Source: DASPFV01 sp035620975 (GTDB taxonomy: Bacteria; Acidobacteriota; Vicinamibacteria; Vicinamibacterales; 2-12-FULL-66-21). From it: a stretch of DNA of 64,000 nucleotides. A program made the translations under genes and the position numbers. The stretch covers positions 1 through 64,000 of the forward strand of contig DASPFV010000264.1 of assembly GCA_035620975.1 (NCBI GenBank), given 5' to 3'. Below the pieces are notes generated by a model, which saw only the letters and a program-made list of their open reading frames with translations, had not been told where the DNA came from and did no database searches. Of this stretch, positions 33,693-42,798 are shown one piece after another. Position 1 is the first letter of the stretch; each line of letters starts with the position of its first letter.

Positions 33693-35078
33693 ATGACTCG
33701 ACGATCGCGGCGTGAGTTCCTGAAGGCCGCCGCAGGCAGCGGTGTCGCGGCGACCGTGCTGCCCACGGCTCTGCAGGCACAGGAGCCCGGCCAGACGCGC
33801 GATGTGCCGCCGAACGAGCGTATCCAGATCGCGCTCATCGGTGCCGGTGGCCAGGGCATGGGCGACACCCGGACCGCGCTGCGCGTGCCGGGAATCGAGC
33901 TCGTGGCCGTGGCGGACGTCTACGACGGCCGCCTGGCCCGCTCGAAGGAAGTGTGGGGCAACCACGTCTTCACCAGCCGTGACTACCGGGAGGTGCTCGC
34001 ACGGCCGGACGTCGATGCGGTGATCATCGCCACCCCCGACCATTGGCATGCGCGGATCTCGAACGAGGCGATGAAGGCCGGCAAGGACGTCTACGTCGAG
34101 AAACCGATGATGCAGCAGGTCTCGGAAGGCCTCCCGATGGTGGAGACCGAGCGCGCCACCAGGCGGATCCTCCAGGTCGGGAGCCAGCGCGTCAGCTCCA
34201 TCATCTACGCCAAGGCGCGCGAGCTGTACAAGTCCGGCGCGATTGGTCCGCTCAACCTGGTCGAAGCCTGGATCAATCGCAACTCGGCCCTCGGCGCCTG
34301 GCAGTACACGATTCCCCCGGACGCCTCCCCACTGACCGTCGACTGGGACCAGTTCCTCGGGCACGCGCCGAAGCGGCCTTTCGAGGCGATCCGGCTGTTC
34401 CGCTGGCGGAATTACCGCGATTACGGCACCGGCATCCCCGGTGATCTCTTCGTGCACCTGTTCTCGGGCATCCACTACGTGCTCGACTCGACCGGGCCGA
34501 CCCGGATCGTCGCGACCGGCGGGCTCCGCTACTGGCACGACGGCCGGGACGTCCCGGACGTGATGCTCGGGCTCTACGACTACCCGAAAACGGCGGCGCA
34601 CCCGGCGTTCACGCTCGCGCTCCGTGTCAACTTCGCCGAGGGCGCGGGTGAGAACCAGGGGTTCCGGTTCGTCGGCCCCGAGGGCGTGATCACGATTGGC
34701 GGCAACGCCGCCACGCTCGCGAAGCGGGCCCGGCCGAAGGACCCGGGCTTCACCATCGGAACGTTCCCGGCCGAGATGCAGCAGGCGATCCTGCGGGAGC
34801 ACCGCGCGAAGTACCCCGAGCAGGCGGAGTTGCGCCCGGGGAGCGAGGAGGTGTTCGCCGCGCCCCCCGGCTACGACGACGGCTACGACCACTTCGTGGT
34901 CTTCTTCGACGCCGTCCGCTCGCGCAAGCCCGTCGTCGAGGACGCCGCGTTCGGCCTTCGCGCGGCCGGACCCGCGGTGCTCACGAACGACAGCTACTTC
35001 GAAGGGCGTCCAGTCGGATGGAATCCCGAGACGATGAAGCGGATGGAGGCGCGCGCGGAGAACGGGAGCCGTCAGTGA
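33693..35078 (+). CDS. Gfo/Idh/MocA oxidoreductase with Tat leader
   Basis: The 461-residue protein starts with a clear twin-arginine signal (RRSRREFLKAAAG), then ALIGAGGQGMG, the substrate-side HWH motif in ATPDHWHA, and YVEKPMM. LFVHLFSGIHYVLDS in the C-terminal domain holds the conserved His. Tat export implies NAD(P) binding before export and work in the periplasm on glycosides. The AGGAG at 33682-33686 gives good spacing to ATG 33693. It overlaps the next gene by GTGA. Confidence 0.9.
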   Translation: MTRRSRREFLKAAAGSGVAATVLPTALQAQEPGQTRDVPPNERIQIALIGAGGQGMGDTRTALRVPGIELVAVADVYDGRLARSKEVWGNHVFTSRDYREVLARPDVDAVIIATPDHWHARISNEAMKAGKDVYVEKPMMQQVSEGLPMVETERATRRILQVGSQRVSSIIYAKARELYKSGAIGPLNLVEAWINRNSALGAWQYTIPPDASPLTVDWDQFLGHAPKRPFEAIRLFRWRNYRDYGTGIPGDLFVHLFSGIHYVLDSTGPTRIVATGGLRYWHDGRDVPDVMLGLYDYPKTAAHPAFTLALRVNFAEGAGENQGFRFVGPEGVITIGGNAATLAKRARPKDPGFTIGTFPAEMQQAILREHRAKYPEQAELRPGSEEVFAAPPGYDDGYDHFVVFFDAVRSRKPVVEDAAFGLRAAGPAVLTNDSYFEGRPVGWNPETMKRMEARAENGSRQ

Positions 35079-35524
35079 GGCGCCTGCCCGCGATCGGCCT
35101 GCTCGCCTCCCTGTTCGTCCTCCCGGCCTGGAGCGCCCCCTCTCCGGCGCAGGACGAGGCGGCCATCCGGGACGTCGTGAAGCAGTATCTGGAGGCCCGC
35201 GACGACGGTGACGCCGCAGCCGTCCGCGCGCTCTTCACAGAGGACGCGGACCAGCTGGTATCGTCCGGCGAGTGGCGGCGGGGACGCGAAGCGATCGTCA
35301 GCGGGACGCTCGCCTCGACGAAGCGGTCCGGCGGCAGCCGCGCGATCGCCATCGAGACGGTGCGATTCCCAGCACCCGGCGTCGCCATCGCAGATGGCCG
35401 GTACTCCATCACGGGATCGACCACGCAGGCCGATCGACGGATGTGGACGGCGTTCGTGCTGGTGCGCGGGCAGGACGGCTGGCGGATTGCCGCCATCCGC
35501 AACATGCTGCCCGCGCCCGGGTAG
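35075..35524 (+). CDS. Secreted SnoaL-like/DUF4440 protein
   Basis: The 149-residue protein has a signal peptide (MRRLPAIGLLASLFVLPAWS) and a single NTF2-like domain: EAAIRDVVKQYLEARDDGDAAA, LFTEDADQLVS, REAIVSG, and WRIAAIRNMLP. The family includes small ketosteroid-isomerase-like folds used as enzymes or binding proteins. GTG 35075 overlaps the stop of the upstream Gfo/Idh gene, so the two are co-expressed. No specific ligand can be named. Confidence 0.8.
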   Translation: MRRLPAIGLLASLFVLPAWSAPSPAQDEAAIRDVVKQYLEARDDGDAAAVRALFTEDADQLVSSGEWRRGREAIVSGTLASTKRSGGSRAIAIETVRFPAPGVAIADGRYSITGSTTQADRRMWTAFVLVRGQDGWRIAAIRNMLPAPG

Positions 35525-35616
35525 CAGGGTCGCGGATCGCCTCTTCCCGGCACGGTACGTCGGAGTTTGCAGATCGCCGCCTCGATCGAGGCAGAGGTCG
35601 CGTTGGTGACGCATAG

Positions 35617-36378
35617 ATGACGGCGGGATCTCCGCGCATAGCCATCGTGACGGGCGCGGGCAGCGGCATCGGGCGGGCGGTGGCGCTGGCCCTGCTCGAG
35701 GAGGGCTACAGCGTGGTGCTCGCAGGCCGGCGGCCGGAAGCGCTCGAGCAGACCGCTCAGGCCGCCGGTCCGGCTTCCGCCCGGGCACTGGCCGTGCCCA
35801 CTGACGTCGGGGAGCCGGGATCCGTCCGCGCCCTGTTCGACCGGACCCATGCCACGTTCGGCCGTCTGGATGTCCTCTTCAACAACGCGGGCCTCAGCGC
35901 GCCGGGGGTCCCGCTCGAAGACCTGACCGTCGAGCAATGGCAGGCGGTCGTCAACGTGAACCTCACGGGCGTGTTCCTCTGCACGCAGCAGGCGTTCCGG
36001 CTGATGAAGAGTCAGACTCCCCGGGGAGGCCGGATCATCAACAATGGATCGATCTCGGCGCACGTGCCCCGGCCGAATTCGGCGCCGTACACCGCGACGA
36101 AGCACGGCGTCACGGGCCTGACGCGCTCCACCTCGCTCGACGGCCGGCAGTACGACATCGCGTGCGGTCAGATCGACATCGGCAATGCAGCGACGGAGAT
36201 GGCCGCGCGCATGGCGCGCGGGGTGCCCCAGGCCAACGGCCAGATCGCCCCCGAACCGCTCATGGACCTGGCCCACGTGGCGCGCGCCGTGGTCTACATG
36301 GCCAGCCTGCCCCTCGACGCCAATGTCCAGTTCCTCACCGTGATGGCGACGAAGATGCCGTTCATCGGGCGCGGCTGA
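35617..36378 (+). CDS. SDR-family oxidoreductase
   Basis: The 253-residue classical SDR has TGAGSGIG (12-19), FNNAGL near 90, NNGSISA with Ser, and YTATK (Tyr/Lys). Its C-terminal tail LTVMATKMPFIGRG differs from the usual VDGG end and is typical of one SDR sub-branch of unknown substrate. It is probably NAD(P)-dependent and acts on a small alcohol or sugar. It is 92 bp after the SnoaL-like gene. Confidence 0.83.
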   Translation: MTAGSPRIAIVTGAGSGIGRAVALALLEEGYSVVLAGRRPEALEQTAQAAGPASARALAVPTDVGEPGSVRALFDRTHATFGRLDVLFNNAGLSAPGVPLEDLTVEQWQAVVNVNLTGVFLCTQQAFRLMKSQTPRGGRIINNGSISAHVPRPNSAPYTATKHGVTGLTRSTSLDGRQYDIACGQIDIGNAATEMAARMARGVPQANGQIAPEPLMDLAHVARAVVYMASLPLDANVQFLTVMATKMPFIGRG

Positions 36379-36717
36379 ACCGCGGATGGCGCGGGCTGGC
36401 CGGGGCGCGGATTACAGGCGAGTTCAAACGGGATGCGGATTCTCGCGGCTTGGCAACACGGGACGCGGATTCTCGCGGATTCTTCGCGGGTTGGCATGCG
36501 GGACCTGGATTCTCGCGGAGTTCCGCGGATGGTTGCCGGACGTCAACTGACGGCGACTGGCCTCAGACGAAATCGGCGGCGATCCGCAAATCCCCCGTCC
36601 CGTGAACCCGTCTGCAATCCGCGATAGGATCTACGGGTTCAGGGTTCAGGGTTCCAGGTTCAAGTTCAGCGGGGGTGGGGCTCCGCGAGCATAGAGAAAA
36701 AGTAAGGACGTTGAGGC
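36379..36717. other. Non-coding gap with decayed repeats
   Basis: This 339-bp gap holds three copies of a GGATTCTCGCGG core at 36435-36448, 36465-36478 and 36506-36518. A GGTTCAG-type tract follows at 36635-36669, about 50 bp before the next gene. Short frames exist but consist of the repeats. No gene or promoter is evident. Confidence 0.65.
36635..36669 (+). repeat. GGTTCAG-type heptamer repeat
   Basis: Tandem GGTTCAG units with GGTTCCAG and GTTCAAG variants lie upstream of the FG-GAP gene, in the same orientation relative to the gene as at 21507 and 33624. Confidence 0.8.
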
Positions 36718-37920
36718 ATGACATCCAGAACCAGGAACACGGGTGCGGGTGTGGCAGTCGGGGTGGCCGGTCTGTGCCTGCTCGCCGCGAGTCCCGGGCC
36801 GCAGGCGCCGGCGCCGGCTGCGGACCCGGCGTTCCGGGCCGAGCAGATTGCCAGCGACTTCGGCGTGGGCTACGCGGTCGCCACCGGAGACGTCAACGGC
36901 GACGGCCGCACCGACATCCTGGCGATCAACGGCACGGACCTGGTCTGGTTCGAGGCTCCCTCGTGGCAGAAGCGCGTCATGATCTCGGGCCAGACGCCGA
37001 AGGACAACGTCTGTCTCGCGCCGCACGACATCGATCGCGACGGCCGGCTCGACGTCGCGGTCGGCGCGAGCTGGCAGCCCACGAACACGCTGGGCGGCGG
37101 CACGCTCCACTGGGTCCGCCAGGCGGGCACCAGAGCCGAGGCGACCTGGGAGCTGCACGACATCAGCGAGGAACCGACGCTCCACCGGATCCGCTGGGCG
37201 GACGTGGACGGGAACGGCAGCCAGGAGCTGGTGGTCACGCCGCTGCACGGGCGCGGCACGAAAGGCCCCGACTGGCAGGGACCGGGCGCGCGGATCCTGA
37301 TCTTCACGCCTCCCGCGAAGCCGAAGGAGACGGCGTGGACCTCGGAGGTTGCGGACGATACGCTCCACATCCTGCACAACTTCGTGCCGGTGAATCTCGA
37401 TGGCGACAGGCAAGACGAGCTGCTGACCGCCAGCCGTGAAGGCGTCCACGTCATCGAGCGCGATCCGCAGAAAGGGTGGACCCGCCGGCTGATCGGCGAA
37501 GGGTCCCCCGGCGAGATCAAGATCGGCCGCGTCGGGGGACGCCGGCTCATCGCCACCGTCGAGCCGTGGCACGGCACGTCGGTCGTGATCTACGCCGAGC
37601 AGCCCGGGATGTGGGCGCGCACCGTCATCGAGTCCGACCTCGCGGGCGGCCACGCGCTGGCATGGGCCGACTTCGACGGCGACGGCGACGACGAGCTGGC
37701 CGTCGGCTGGCGCGAGGGCAAGCGCGGTGTCGCGCTCTACAACGTGACGAGGGATGGCACGCTCGAATCGAAGGCCATGATCGACGAAGGCGGCATGGCC
37801 ACCGAGGACCTGCTCGCCGCCGATCTGAACGGCGACCAGCGCCCCGACATCGTCGCCTCCGGCCGCGCGACGCGCAACGTCAAGATCTACTGGAACGAGG
37901 GGCGGGCGGGCAGCCAGTAA
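36718..37920 (+). CDS. Secreted FG-GAP/VCBS-repeat protein
   Basis: The 400-residue protein has an N-terminal hydrophobic signal (GVAVGVAGLCLLAAS). It then carries repeated beta-propeller blades with Ca-binding-like loops DVNGDGRTD, DIDRDGRLD, DVDGNGSQE, NLDGDRQDE, DFDGDGDDE and DLNGDQRPD. Such propellers are usually extracellular binding or scaffold proteins. It follows a GGTTCAG repeat and precedes a Tat-exported Gfo/Idh gene by 29 bp, so they may be co-expressed. Confidence 0.85.
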   Translation: MTSRTRNTGAGVAVGVAGLCLLAASPGPQAPAPAADPAFRAEQIASDFGVGYAVATGDVNGDGRTDILAINGTDLVWFEAPSWQKRVMISGQTPKDNVCLAPHDIDRDGRLDVAVGASWQPTNTLGGGTLHWVRQAGTRAEATWELHDISEEPTLHRIRWADVDGNGSQELVVTPLHGRGTKGPDWQGPGARILIFTPPAKPKETAWTSEVADDTLHILHNFVPVNLDGDRQDELLTASREGVHVIERDPQKGWTRRLIGEGSPGEIKIGRVGGRRLIATVEPWHGTSVVIYAEQPGMWARTVIESDLAGGHALAWADFDGDGDDELAVGWREGKRGVALYNVTRDGTLESKAMIDEGGMATEDLLAADLNGDQRPDIVASGRATRNVKIYWNEGRAGSQ

Positions 37921-37949
37921 CAGCCCGTGGTACCCTCGGTATTTCGAAG

Positions 37950-39242
37950 ATGACGCAGCCCGTCTCCCGTCGAGTCTTCCTCGGCACGGCCGCCGCAGGC
38001 CTGGGCCTGGCAGCCGTGAGCCGCCGTGCCTACGCGCGCCAGTCGCCGAGCGACCAGATCGTCCTCGGCATGATCGGCGTCGGCATCATGGGCACCGGCC
38101 GGCTCAAGCAGTTCCTGCAGCACCCCGACGTGCGGATCGGCGCGATCTGCGACGTCGACCAGCGCCACGCCGACCGCGCCGCGGCCTTGGTCGAATCCGC
38201 GGGCGGCTCCAGGCCTGCCACCTTCAAGGACTATCGCCGCGTGCTCGACGACAAGGAGATCGATGCCGTTGCCGTCGTCACCCCGGACCACTGGCACGCG
38301 ATTCCGACCGTCCACGCGTTCGAGGCCGGAAAGGACGTGTTCGTCGAGAAGCCGTTGAGCTACAGCCTGGCCGAAGGCCGCGCGATGGCCGATGCCTCGT
38401 TGCGCCACCGCCGCGTCAGCCAGATGGGCAACCACATTCACAACGACCTGCCGAACTACCGGCGAGTCGTCGAGCTGGTGCAGTCCGGCAGGCTGGGACG
38501 CATCACGCGCGTGCACGTCTGGAAGACGTGCCGGACGGAACCGTACACGCCCGAGAACCCGCCGACGCTCCCCCCCGAGCTCGATTACGACTTCTGGCTG
38601 GGCCCCGCCCCGAAGCGGCCCTACGATCCGCTCCGCTGCCACAACACGTTCCGGCACTTCTGGGATTACTCGGGCGGGACGCTGATCGACTTCTGGTGCC
38701 ACATCGTCGACGTGGCCGTATGGGCCCTGGATCTGAAGGCGCCGCGCAGCATCTCGGCCGCCGGCGGGCGGCTGTTCCTGGAGGATCCGACCGAGGTTCC
38801 GGACACGGTCGAAGCCGTCCTGGACCTTCCCGGGCTCGTGCTGATGTTCAGCCTCCGGCCGACGCCCCTCCCCGGGTTCGAGCACATGGGGCACATCGGC
38901 TGCCTCTTCGAAGGCACAGAGGCCTCGCTCGTCACGAATTACGAACGCCACGAGGTCTGGGTCGCAGGCAAGCAGGCGGAGGACTTCCCGCGACCGGACC
39001 CGAGCATCCCGGACTCACCCGGGCACCTGCGTGAGTTCCTGGACGCAATCAAGAGCCGCAATCTCGAGACGACGTGCAACGTCCGCTACGGCCACCGGCT
39101 GACGAAGCTCGGCCTCCTGACGAACATCGCCTACCGCACGGGCCGTCGGCTCCATTGGGATGACGAACGCGAGCGGATCCTGAACGACGGCGACGCGAAC
39201 AGATATCTGAAGCGGAATTTCCGGAAGCCGTACCGCCTCTAG
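37950..39242 (+). CDS. Gfo/Idh/MocA oxidoreductase with Tat leader
   Basis: The 430-residue protein starts with a Tat-like signal (SRRVFLGTAAAGLGLAAV), then GMIGVGIMGTG, TPDHWHA, and FVEKPLS. FWDYSGGTLIDFWCHIVDVAVW holds the conserved HxxD region. The family (ASP-tagged Gfo/Idh) oxidises glycosides or sugars in the periplasm. It ends five bases before the convergent PIG-L gene. ATG 37950 was chosen because it starts the leader. Confidence 0.88.
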   Translation: MTQPVSRRVFLGTAAAGLGLAAVSRRAYARQSPSDQIVLGMIGVGIMGTGRLKQFLQHPDVRIGAICDVDQRHADRAAALVESAGGSRPATFKDYRRVLDDKEIDAVAVVTPDHWHAIPTVHAFEAGKDVFVEKPLSYSLAEGRAMADASLRHRRVSQMGNHIHNDLPNYRRVVELVQSGRLGRITRVHVWKTCRTEPYTPENPPTLPPELDYDFWLGPAPKRPYDPLRCHNTFRHFWDYSGGTLIDFWCHIVDVAVWALDLKAPRSISAAGGRLFLEDPTEVPDTVEAVLDLPGLVLMFSLRPTPLPGFEHMGHIGCLFEGTEASLVTNYERHEVWVAGKQAEDFPRPDPSIPDSPGHLREFLDAIKSRNLETTCNVRYGHRLTKLGLLTNIAYRTGRRLHWDDERERILNDGDANRYLKRNFRKPYRL

Positions 39243-39247
39243 CCCGC

Positions 39248-40150
39248 TCACTTGAAGGTCGGAAACATTCCCTTCAGCTCGTCCAGCGACGCCTGACGTC
39301 CGTACTGCCCTAGCTGGAACGCCTCCGCGTACTGGATCTTCCGGCCTCGCTCCGCACCGTACAGCGCGACGAGGCGCTCGCGGTACTGGTCCGCAATCGC
39401 CATGTTCCGCTTCTTCACGATCTCGAGGAGGTAGGCAGCCCGCTCCTTGTCCCCCTGCGGCACGTTCGGCAGCGTGCGGCCCTGCCATGAGTCCCTGTCG
39501 CCGAACTGCGACGGCATTGCCGACACGCACTGCCACTTCTTCTCTGCCACGTCGTCGATGCCAACGACGAGGGTGGGCGTAAAGGGCTTCGGGTCCTGGA
39601 ACCCGTCCGAGTAATACATGAAGACGGGATTGCGCGGCGTGGGCGGTGTGTCCGGCACGAAGAAGGGCGCAACGACGACGATGGCCGAATCGTCCAGCAG
39701 GACGCCGGTATAGCGATGGTCGGGATGGTAATCGTACGGGCGATGGCCCATGACGATGTCGGCCTGCCAGTCCCGGATGAGCCGCGAGACGGCCTTCCGG
39801 TTCGCCAGCGAGGGGACCAGCTCCCCGTCGTGGATGTCCATGACGTGCGACTCGATGCCGAGAATCCGGGCGCACTCCGCGACTTCCGCCGTGCGGCGCC
39901 GGGCCAGCGGGCCGCCGGCCATCTCGAAGTGGCCGATGTCGCCGTTGGTCATCGCGACGAACTTCACCTTGTGGCCGGCCGCGGCCCACTGGGCGGCCAC
40001 CCCGCTCGCTTTCAGCTCGGCGTCGTCGGGATGGGCGCCGAAGGCAATGATCCGGAGCGGCTTGGCCTGCGCCTGCAGCGAGGACCCGAGCGGCGCGTGA
40101 GCGACGAGAACGGCGGCGGCGGAGAGCACCAGGACGGCGATTGGCTTCAT
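39248..40150 (-). CDS. PIG-L/LmbE-family deacetylase, secreted
   Basis: The 300-residue protein has a signal peptide (MKPIAVLVLSAAAVLVAHAP) and the zinc/catalytic motif AHPDD (39-43), with the third ligand in DYHPDH. Members remove N-acetyl groups from GlcNAc-type sugars or related amides. The length is above the ~230 of plain LmbE, with a C-terminal extension rich in charged residues. ATG 40150 rather than 40180 starts the leader. It is convergent to the upstream Gfo/Idh gene. Confidence 0.85.
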   Translation of the reverse strand: MKPIAVLVLSAAAVLVAHAPLGSSLQAQAKPLRIIAFGAHPDDAELKASGVAAQWAAAGHKVKFVAMTNGDIGHFEMAGGPLARRRTAEVAECARILGIESHVMDIHDGELVPSLANRKAVSRLIRDWQADIVMGHRPYDYHPDHRYTGVLLDDSAIVVVAPFFVPDTPPTPRNPVFMYYSDGFQDPKPFTPTLVVGIDDVAEKKWQCVSAMPSQFGDRDSWQGRTLPNVPQGDKERAAYLLEIVKKRNMAIADQYRERLVALYGAERGRKIQYAEAFQLGQYGRQASLDELKGMFPTFK

Positions 40151-40295
40151 GCGTGTCGGCTCCAGGGACGCGCGCATCATACCAGCGGAGTCGCGCAGGT
40201 GGGATCAGAAATCCGGTCGCACCGGTGCCGGAACGGCGAGGATCCGCGCTGACGTCTGCCCGGGACCGCCCGCTGGCGCAGCGGACTGAAAGAGA

Positions 40296-40326
40296 ACGGG
40301 CGGGCCCACGTCGTGAGCCCGCCCGT
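40296..40326 (-). terminator. Rho-independent-like terminator
   Basis: Arms 40296-40305 (ACGGGCGGGC) and 40317-40326 are a perfect 10-bp inverted repeat with an 11-nt loop. On the minus strand the right arm is followed by CGTTCTCTTTC, a T-rich tail. It lies 29 nt past the stop of the Gfo/Idh gene at 40355. Confidence 0.65.
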
Positions 40327-40354
40327 CGGCGAACGCCAATGCGCCGCGAGAACG

Positions 40355-41833
40355 CTACGAGAACGACTTCGGAATCTCGAACCCCTTGCGGTACTCGCGG
40401 GTCAGGAGCTGGTCGGCCTTCTTGTCGTCCACGAACATCTCCTTCTTGCCGTCGAATGCGAGCTCGCGTCCCACGCGGTAGGAGATGTTGGCGAGGTGCG
40501 GCAGCGCCGATGACAGATGGCCTTCGAGCACGTCGCAGGTGAGAATCTTGGGATCGCCCGAACGGATGGCGTCCACGAAGTTCTGGTAGTGCGGGTACTC
40601 GATGCTCGTGAGCACGAGGGGATCGCTGCCGCCTTCCTCGGCGGGCGAATCCGAGCCCGGACCCTTCTCATCCTTCGGGCCCATGTACGACTGCCACTGG
40701 CGGCCGTTGCCGTCGATCCACAGCCAGCCCTTCGTGCCGTAGAAGAGATTGCCGATCTTCTGCGTTCCCTCTTCGTTGGTGAACTGGCCGCGGGTCGCGA
40801 ACTCGAGCACCGCCCCGTCTGCGTACTCGTAGAGCGTCGTCTGCGTGTCGGGAGTCTCCTGCGAGGACTCCGGACCGAAGTACCCGCCCATCGACCGGAT
40901 CTTGGCCGGATGCTCGTTCTTGTTCAGGCCCCAGCGGGCGATGTCGAACTGGTGCGGCCCCTGGTTGCCGGTATCGCCGTTGCCGTAATCCCAGTGCCAG
41001 TGCCAGTTGTAGTGGAACCGGTTGCGGTTGAACGGGCGCTTCGGCGCGGGGCCGAGCCACAGGTCGTAATCCACCTTCGAGAGGTAGGCCTCGTCGTACG
41101 TGGGCTCGTAATTGGTCGATGTGACGGTGAGCGCGTACTTCTCGCCGGGCGCCATCGGGCCGTCAGGATACTTGCCGATCGCGGGGCGCGGCTTGAAACA
41201 GAGTCCGCGCGCCATGTAGACCTTGCCGATGCCGCCGTCGTGCAGGAACTTGATCGCCTGGCGCACAGCGGGGCGGCTGCGATTCATCGTGCCGACCTGG
41301 ACGATCTTGCCGTAGCGCGCCGCCGCCTCGACCATCTTCCGGCCTTCCCACACCGTGTAGGAGGACGGCTTCTCGACGTACACGTGCTTGCCCGCCTGCA
41401 GCGCCCAGATCGTCGCGAGGGCGTGCCAGTGGTTCGGCGTGGCGATGACGACCGCGTCGACGTCCTTGTCCTCGAATACACGGCGCATGTCCTGGACGAA
41501 GCCGGGCTTGAATCCCGGGACGTCCTTCAGCAGCGCGGCATCGTTGATGCGCGCGTCCGCCAGATTGCCGTCCACGTCGCAGAGCGTCTTGACCTCGACG
41601 TTCTTGAGGCGCGCGAAGCCACGCTTGAGCGAATTGCCCTGCCCGCGGATGCCGATGCTCGCGGTCACGACGCGATCGTTGGCCCCCTGGATGCGACGCC
41701 CGATCGCGGGCGCGGCATGGACCGTCCGGCCCAGAAGATCTCCGCCGACCGCCAGGCCGGCGGCCGCGGCGCCGAGGCGCGACGTGAAGTCACGGCGAGT
41801 GATGCCGTCCTGCTCGTTCCGGTCGTTGGCCAC
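40355..41833 (-). CDS. Gfo/Idh/MocA oxidoreductase with Tat-like leader
   Basis: The 492-residue protein has a leader TRRDFTSRLGAAAAGLAVG, TPNHWHA, and YVEKPSS. The catalytic-region segment WDYGNGDTGNQGPHQFDIARW, with its HQxD pattern, is typical of a large Acidobacteria/Planctomycetes Gfo/Idh group. The FHYNWHWHWDYG loop is rich in aromatics and likely lines the sugar site. GTG 41833 has AGGAGGT at good spacing, making it the clear start. A terminator follows at 40296. Confidence 0.88.
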   Translation of the reverse strand: MANDRNEQDGITRRDFTSRLGAAAAGLAVGGDLLGRTVHAAPAIGRRIQGANDRVVTASIGIRGQGNSLKRGFARLKNVEVKTLCDVDGNLADARINDAALLKDVPGFKPGFVQDMRRVFEDKDVDAVVIATPNHWHALATIWALQAGKHVYVEKPSSYTVWEGRKMVEAAARYGKIVQVGTMNRSRPAVRQAIKFLHDGGIGKVYMARGLCFKPRPAIGKYPDGPMAPGEKYALTVTSTNYEPTYDEAYLSKVDYDLWLGPAPKRPFNRNRFHYNWHWHWDYGNGDTGNQGPHQFDIARWGLNKNEHPAKIRSMGGYFGPESSQETPDTQTTLYEYADGAVLEFATRGQFTNEEGTQKIGNLFYGTKGWLWIDGNGRQWQSYMGPKDEKGPGSDSPAEEGGSDPLVLTSIEYPHYQNFVDAIRSGDPKILTCDVLEGHLSSALPHLANISYRVGRELAFDGKKEMFVDDKKADQLLTREYRKGFEIPKSFS

Positions 41834-42165
41834 TGTAGACCTCCTGCTTGATATCGACGATCAGGCCGGGCTGCGAGCGAACGGCATCCGCAGGATGCCG
41901 ATACCCACCTGGCCCGCAGCATCGTAGCACGAGCCCGGAACCGCTGATCCAGGCTTCCATACGGCTGCGCCGGCGCCCCATCCGGTCCGCGTGGCACGGA
42001 CAAGCTCGTGATTGCCGAGACAATTCGGTCGCCGCCGGGAGGGGGCGGCTGCAGGAAGTTTCTGCCTGTCAGTGACTTGCGGACTCGCGGCAGCAGGCCC
42101 CGGATGTGCAGCCGCCCGCAGGGGAGCGCTGGCACGTTCGGCGCGCAGCCAGCCGGGGAGGGGTC
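41834..42165. other. Divergent intergenic region
   Basis: This 332-bp gap separates a Gfo/Idh gene (minus) and a BACON gene (plus). It includes an 8-bp inverted repeat, CGGCATCC/GGATGCCG with 3-nt loop, at 41882-41900, about 50 bp upstream of the Gfo/Idh start. No other structure or gene is seen. Confidence 0.5.
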
Positions 42166-42798
42166 ATGAAGGTCCGACGCTGCCTGTTGCTCGTGGTGGT
42201 CCTCTGGCTGGCCGGTGCGCGCGCCGTGCACGCGCAGTGCACCTACACCGTCACGCCCACCACCCTCTCGGTCCTGTCGACGGGAACGAGCCGCACGGTC
42301 TCGGTCACGACCGGAACCCAGTGCTCCTGGACCGCGGTCAGCCACGTGAGCTGGATCCACGTGACCTCCGGATCGGGAACAGGCCTCGGCTCGGCCGTCT
42401 TCACGATCGACCCGAACCCGACGTCGAGCCCCCGCACGGGCACGCTCACCATTGCCGGGCACACGGTGACCGTCAACCAGGCCGCCAACAGCTGCACCTA
42501 CAGCGTGACGCCCTTGAGCTTCTCGCTGGGCTCCCTCTCAGTGCAACGCACGATCTCGGTGACCACCGGGACGGCCTGCACGTGGACGGCTGTCGCCTCG
42601 GCTGCCTGGATCACGATCACCAGCGGCGCGACCGGATCGGCCTTCGGCTCGGTGGTGTTCGTGGCCGCCGCGAACACGGGCCCCCAGCGCACGGGGACGA
42701 TCACGATCGGCGACAAGGTCGTGAGCATCACCCAGGCCGCCGGCAGCGGTTCGAGCGTGCCCCCGGCCGCCCCGACGAACCTGCGCATCGTTCAATAA
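42166..42798 (+). CDS. Secreted protein with two BACON domains, possibly truncated
   Basis: The 210-residue protein has a signal peptide (MKVRRCLLLVVVLWLAGARA) and two tandem ~85-residue repeats. Each starts CTYxVTP and contains TVSVTTGT(Q/A)C(S/T)WTAV, then TGxxTI. This is the BACON beta-sandwich, usually carbohydrate or mucin binding. It ends PPAAPTNLRIVQ, a linker that normally opens a fibronectin-III domain, so the protein may have lost a C-terminal catalytic or FN3 part. GGGGAGGGG precedes the ATG. Confidence 0.8.
   Translation: MKVRRCLLLVVVLWLAGARAVHAQCTYTVTPTTLSVLSTGTSRTVSVTTGTQCSWTAVSHVSWIHVTSGSGTGLGSAVFTIDPNPTSSPRTGTLTIAGHTVTVNQAANSCTYSVTPLSFSLGSLSVQRTISVTTGTACTWTAVASAAWITITSGATGSAFGSVVFVAAANTGPQRTGTITIGDKVVSITQAAGSGSSVPPAAPTNLRIVQ

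Noticed and set aside
36433..36627. Short open frame in the repeat gap
   Set aside because: It is made of the GGATTCTCGCGG repeats themselves with no ribosome site.
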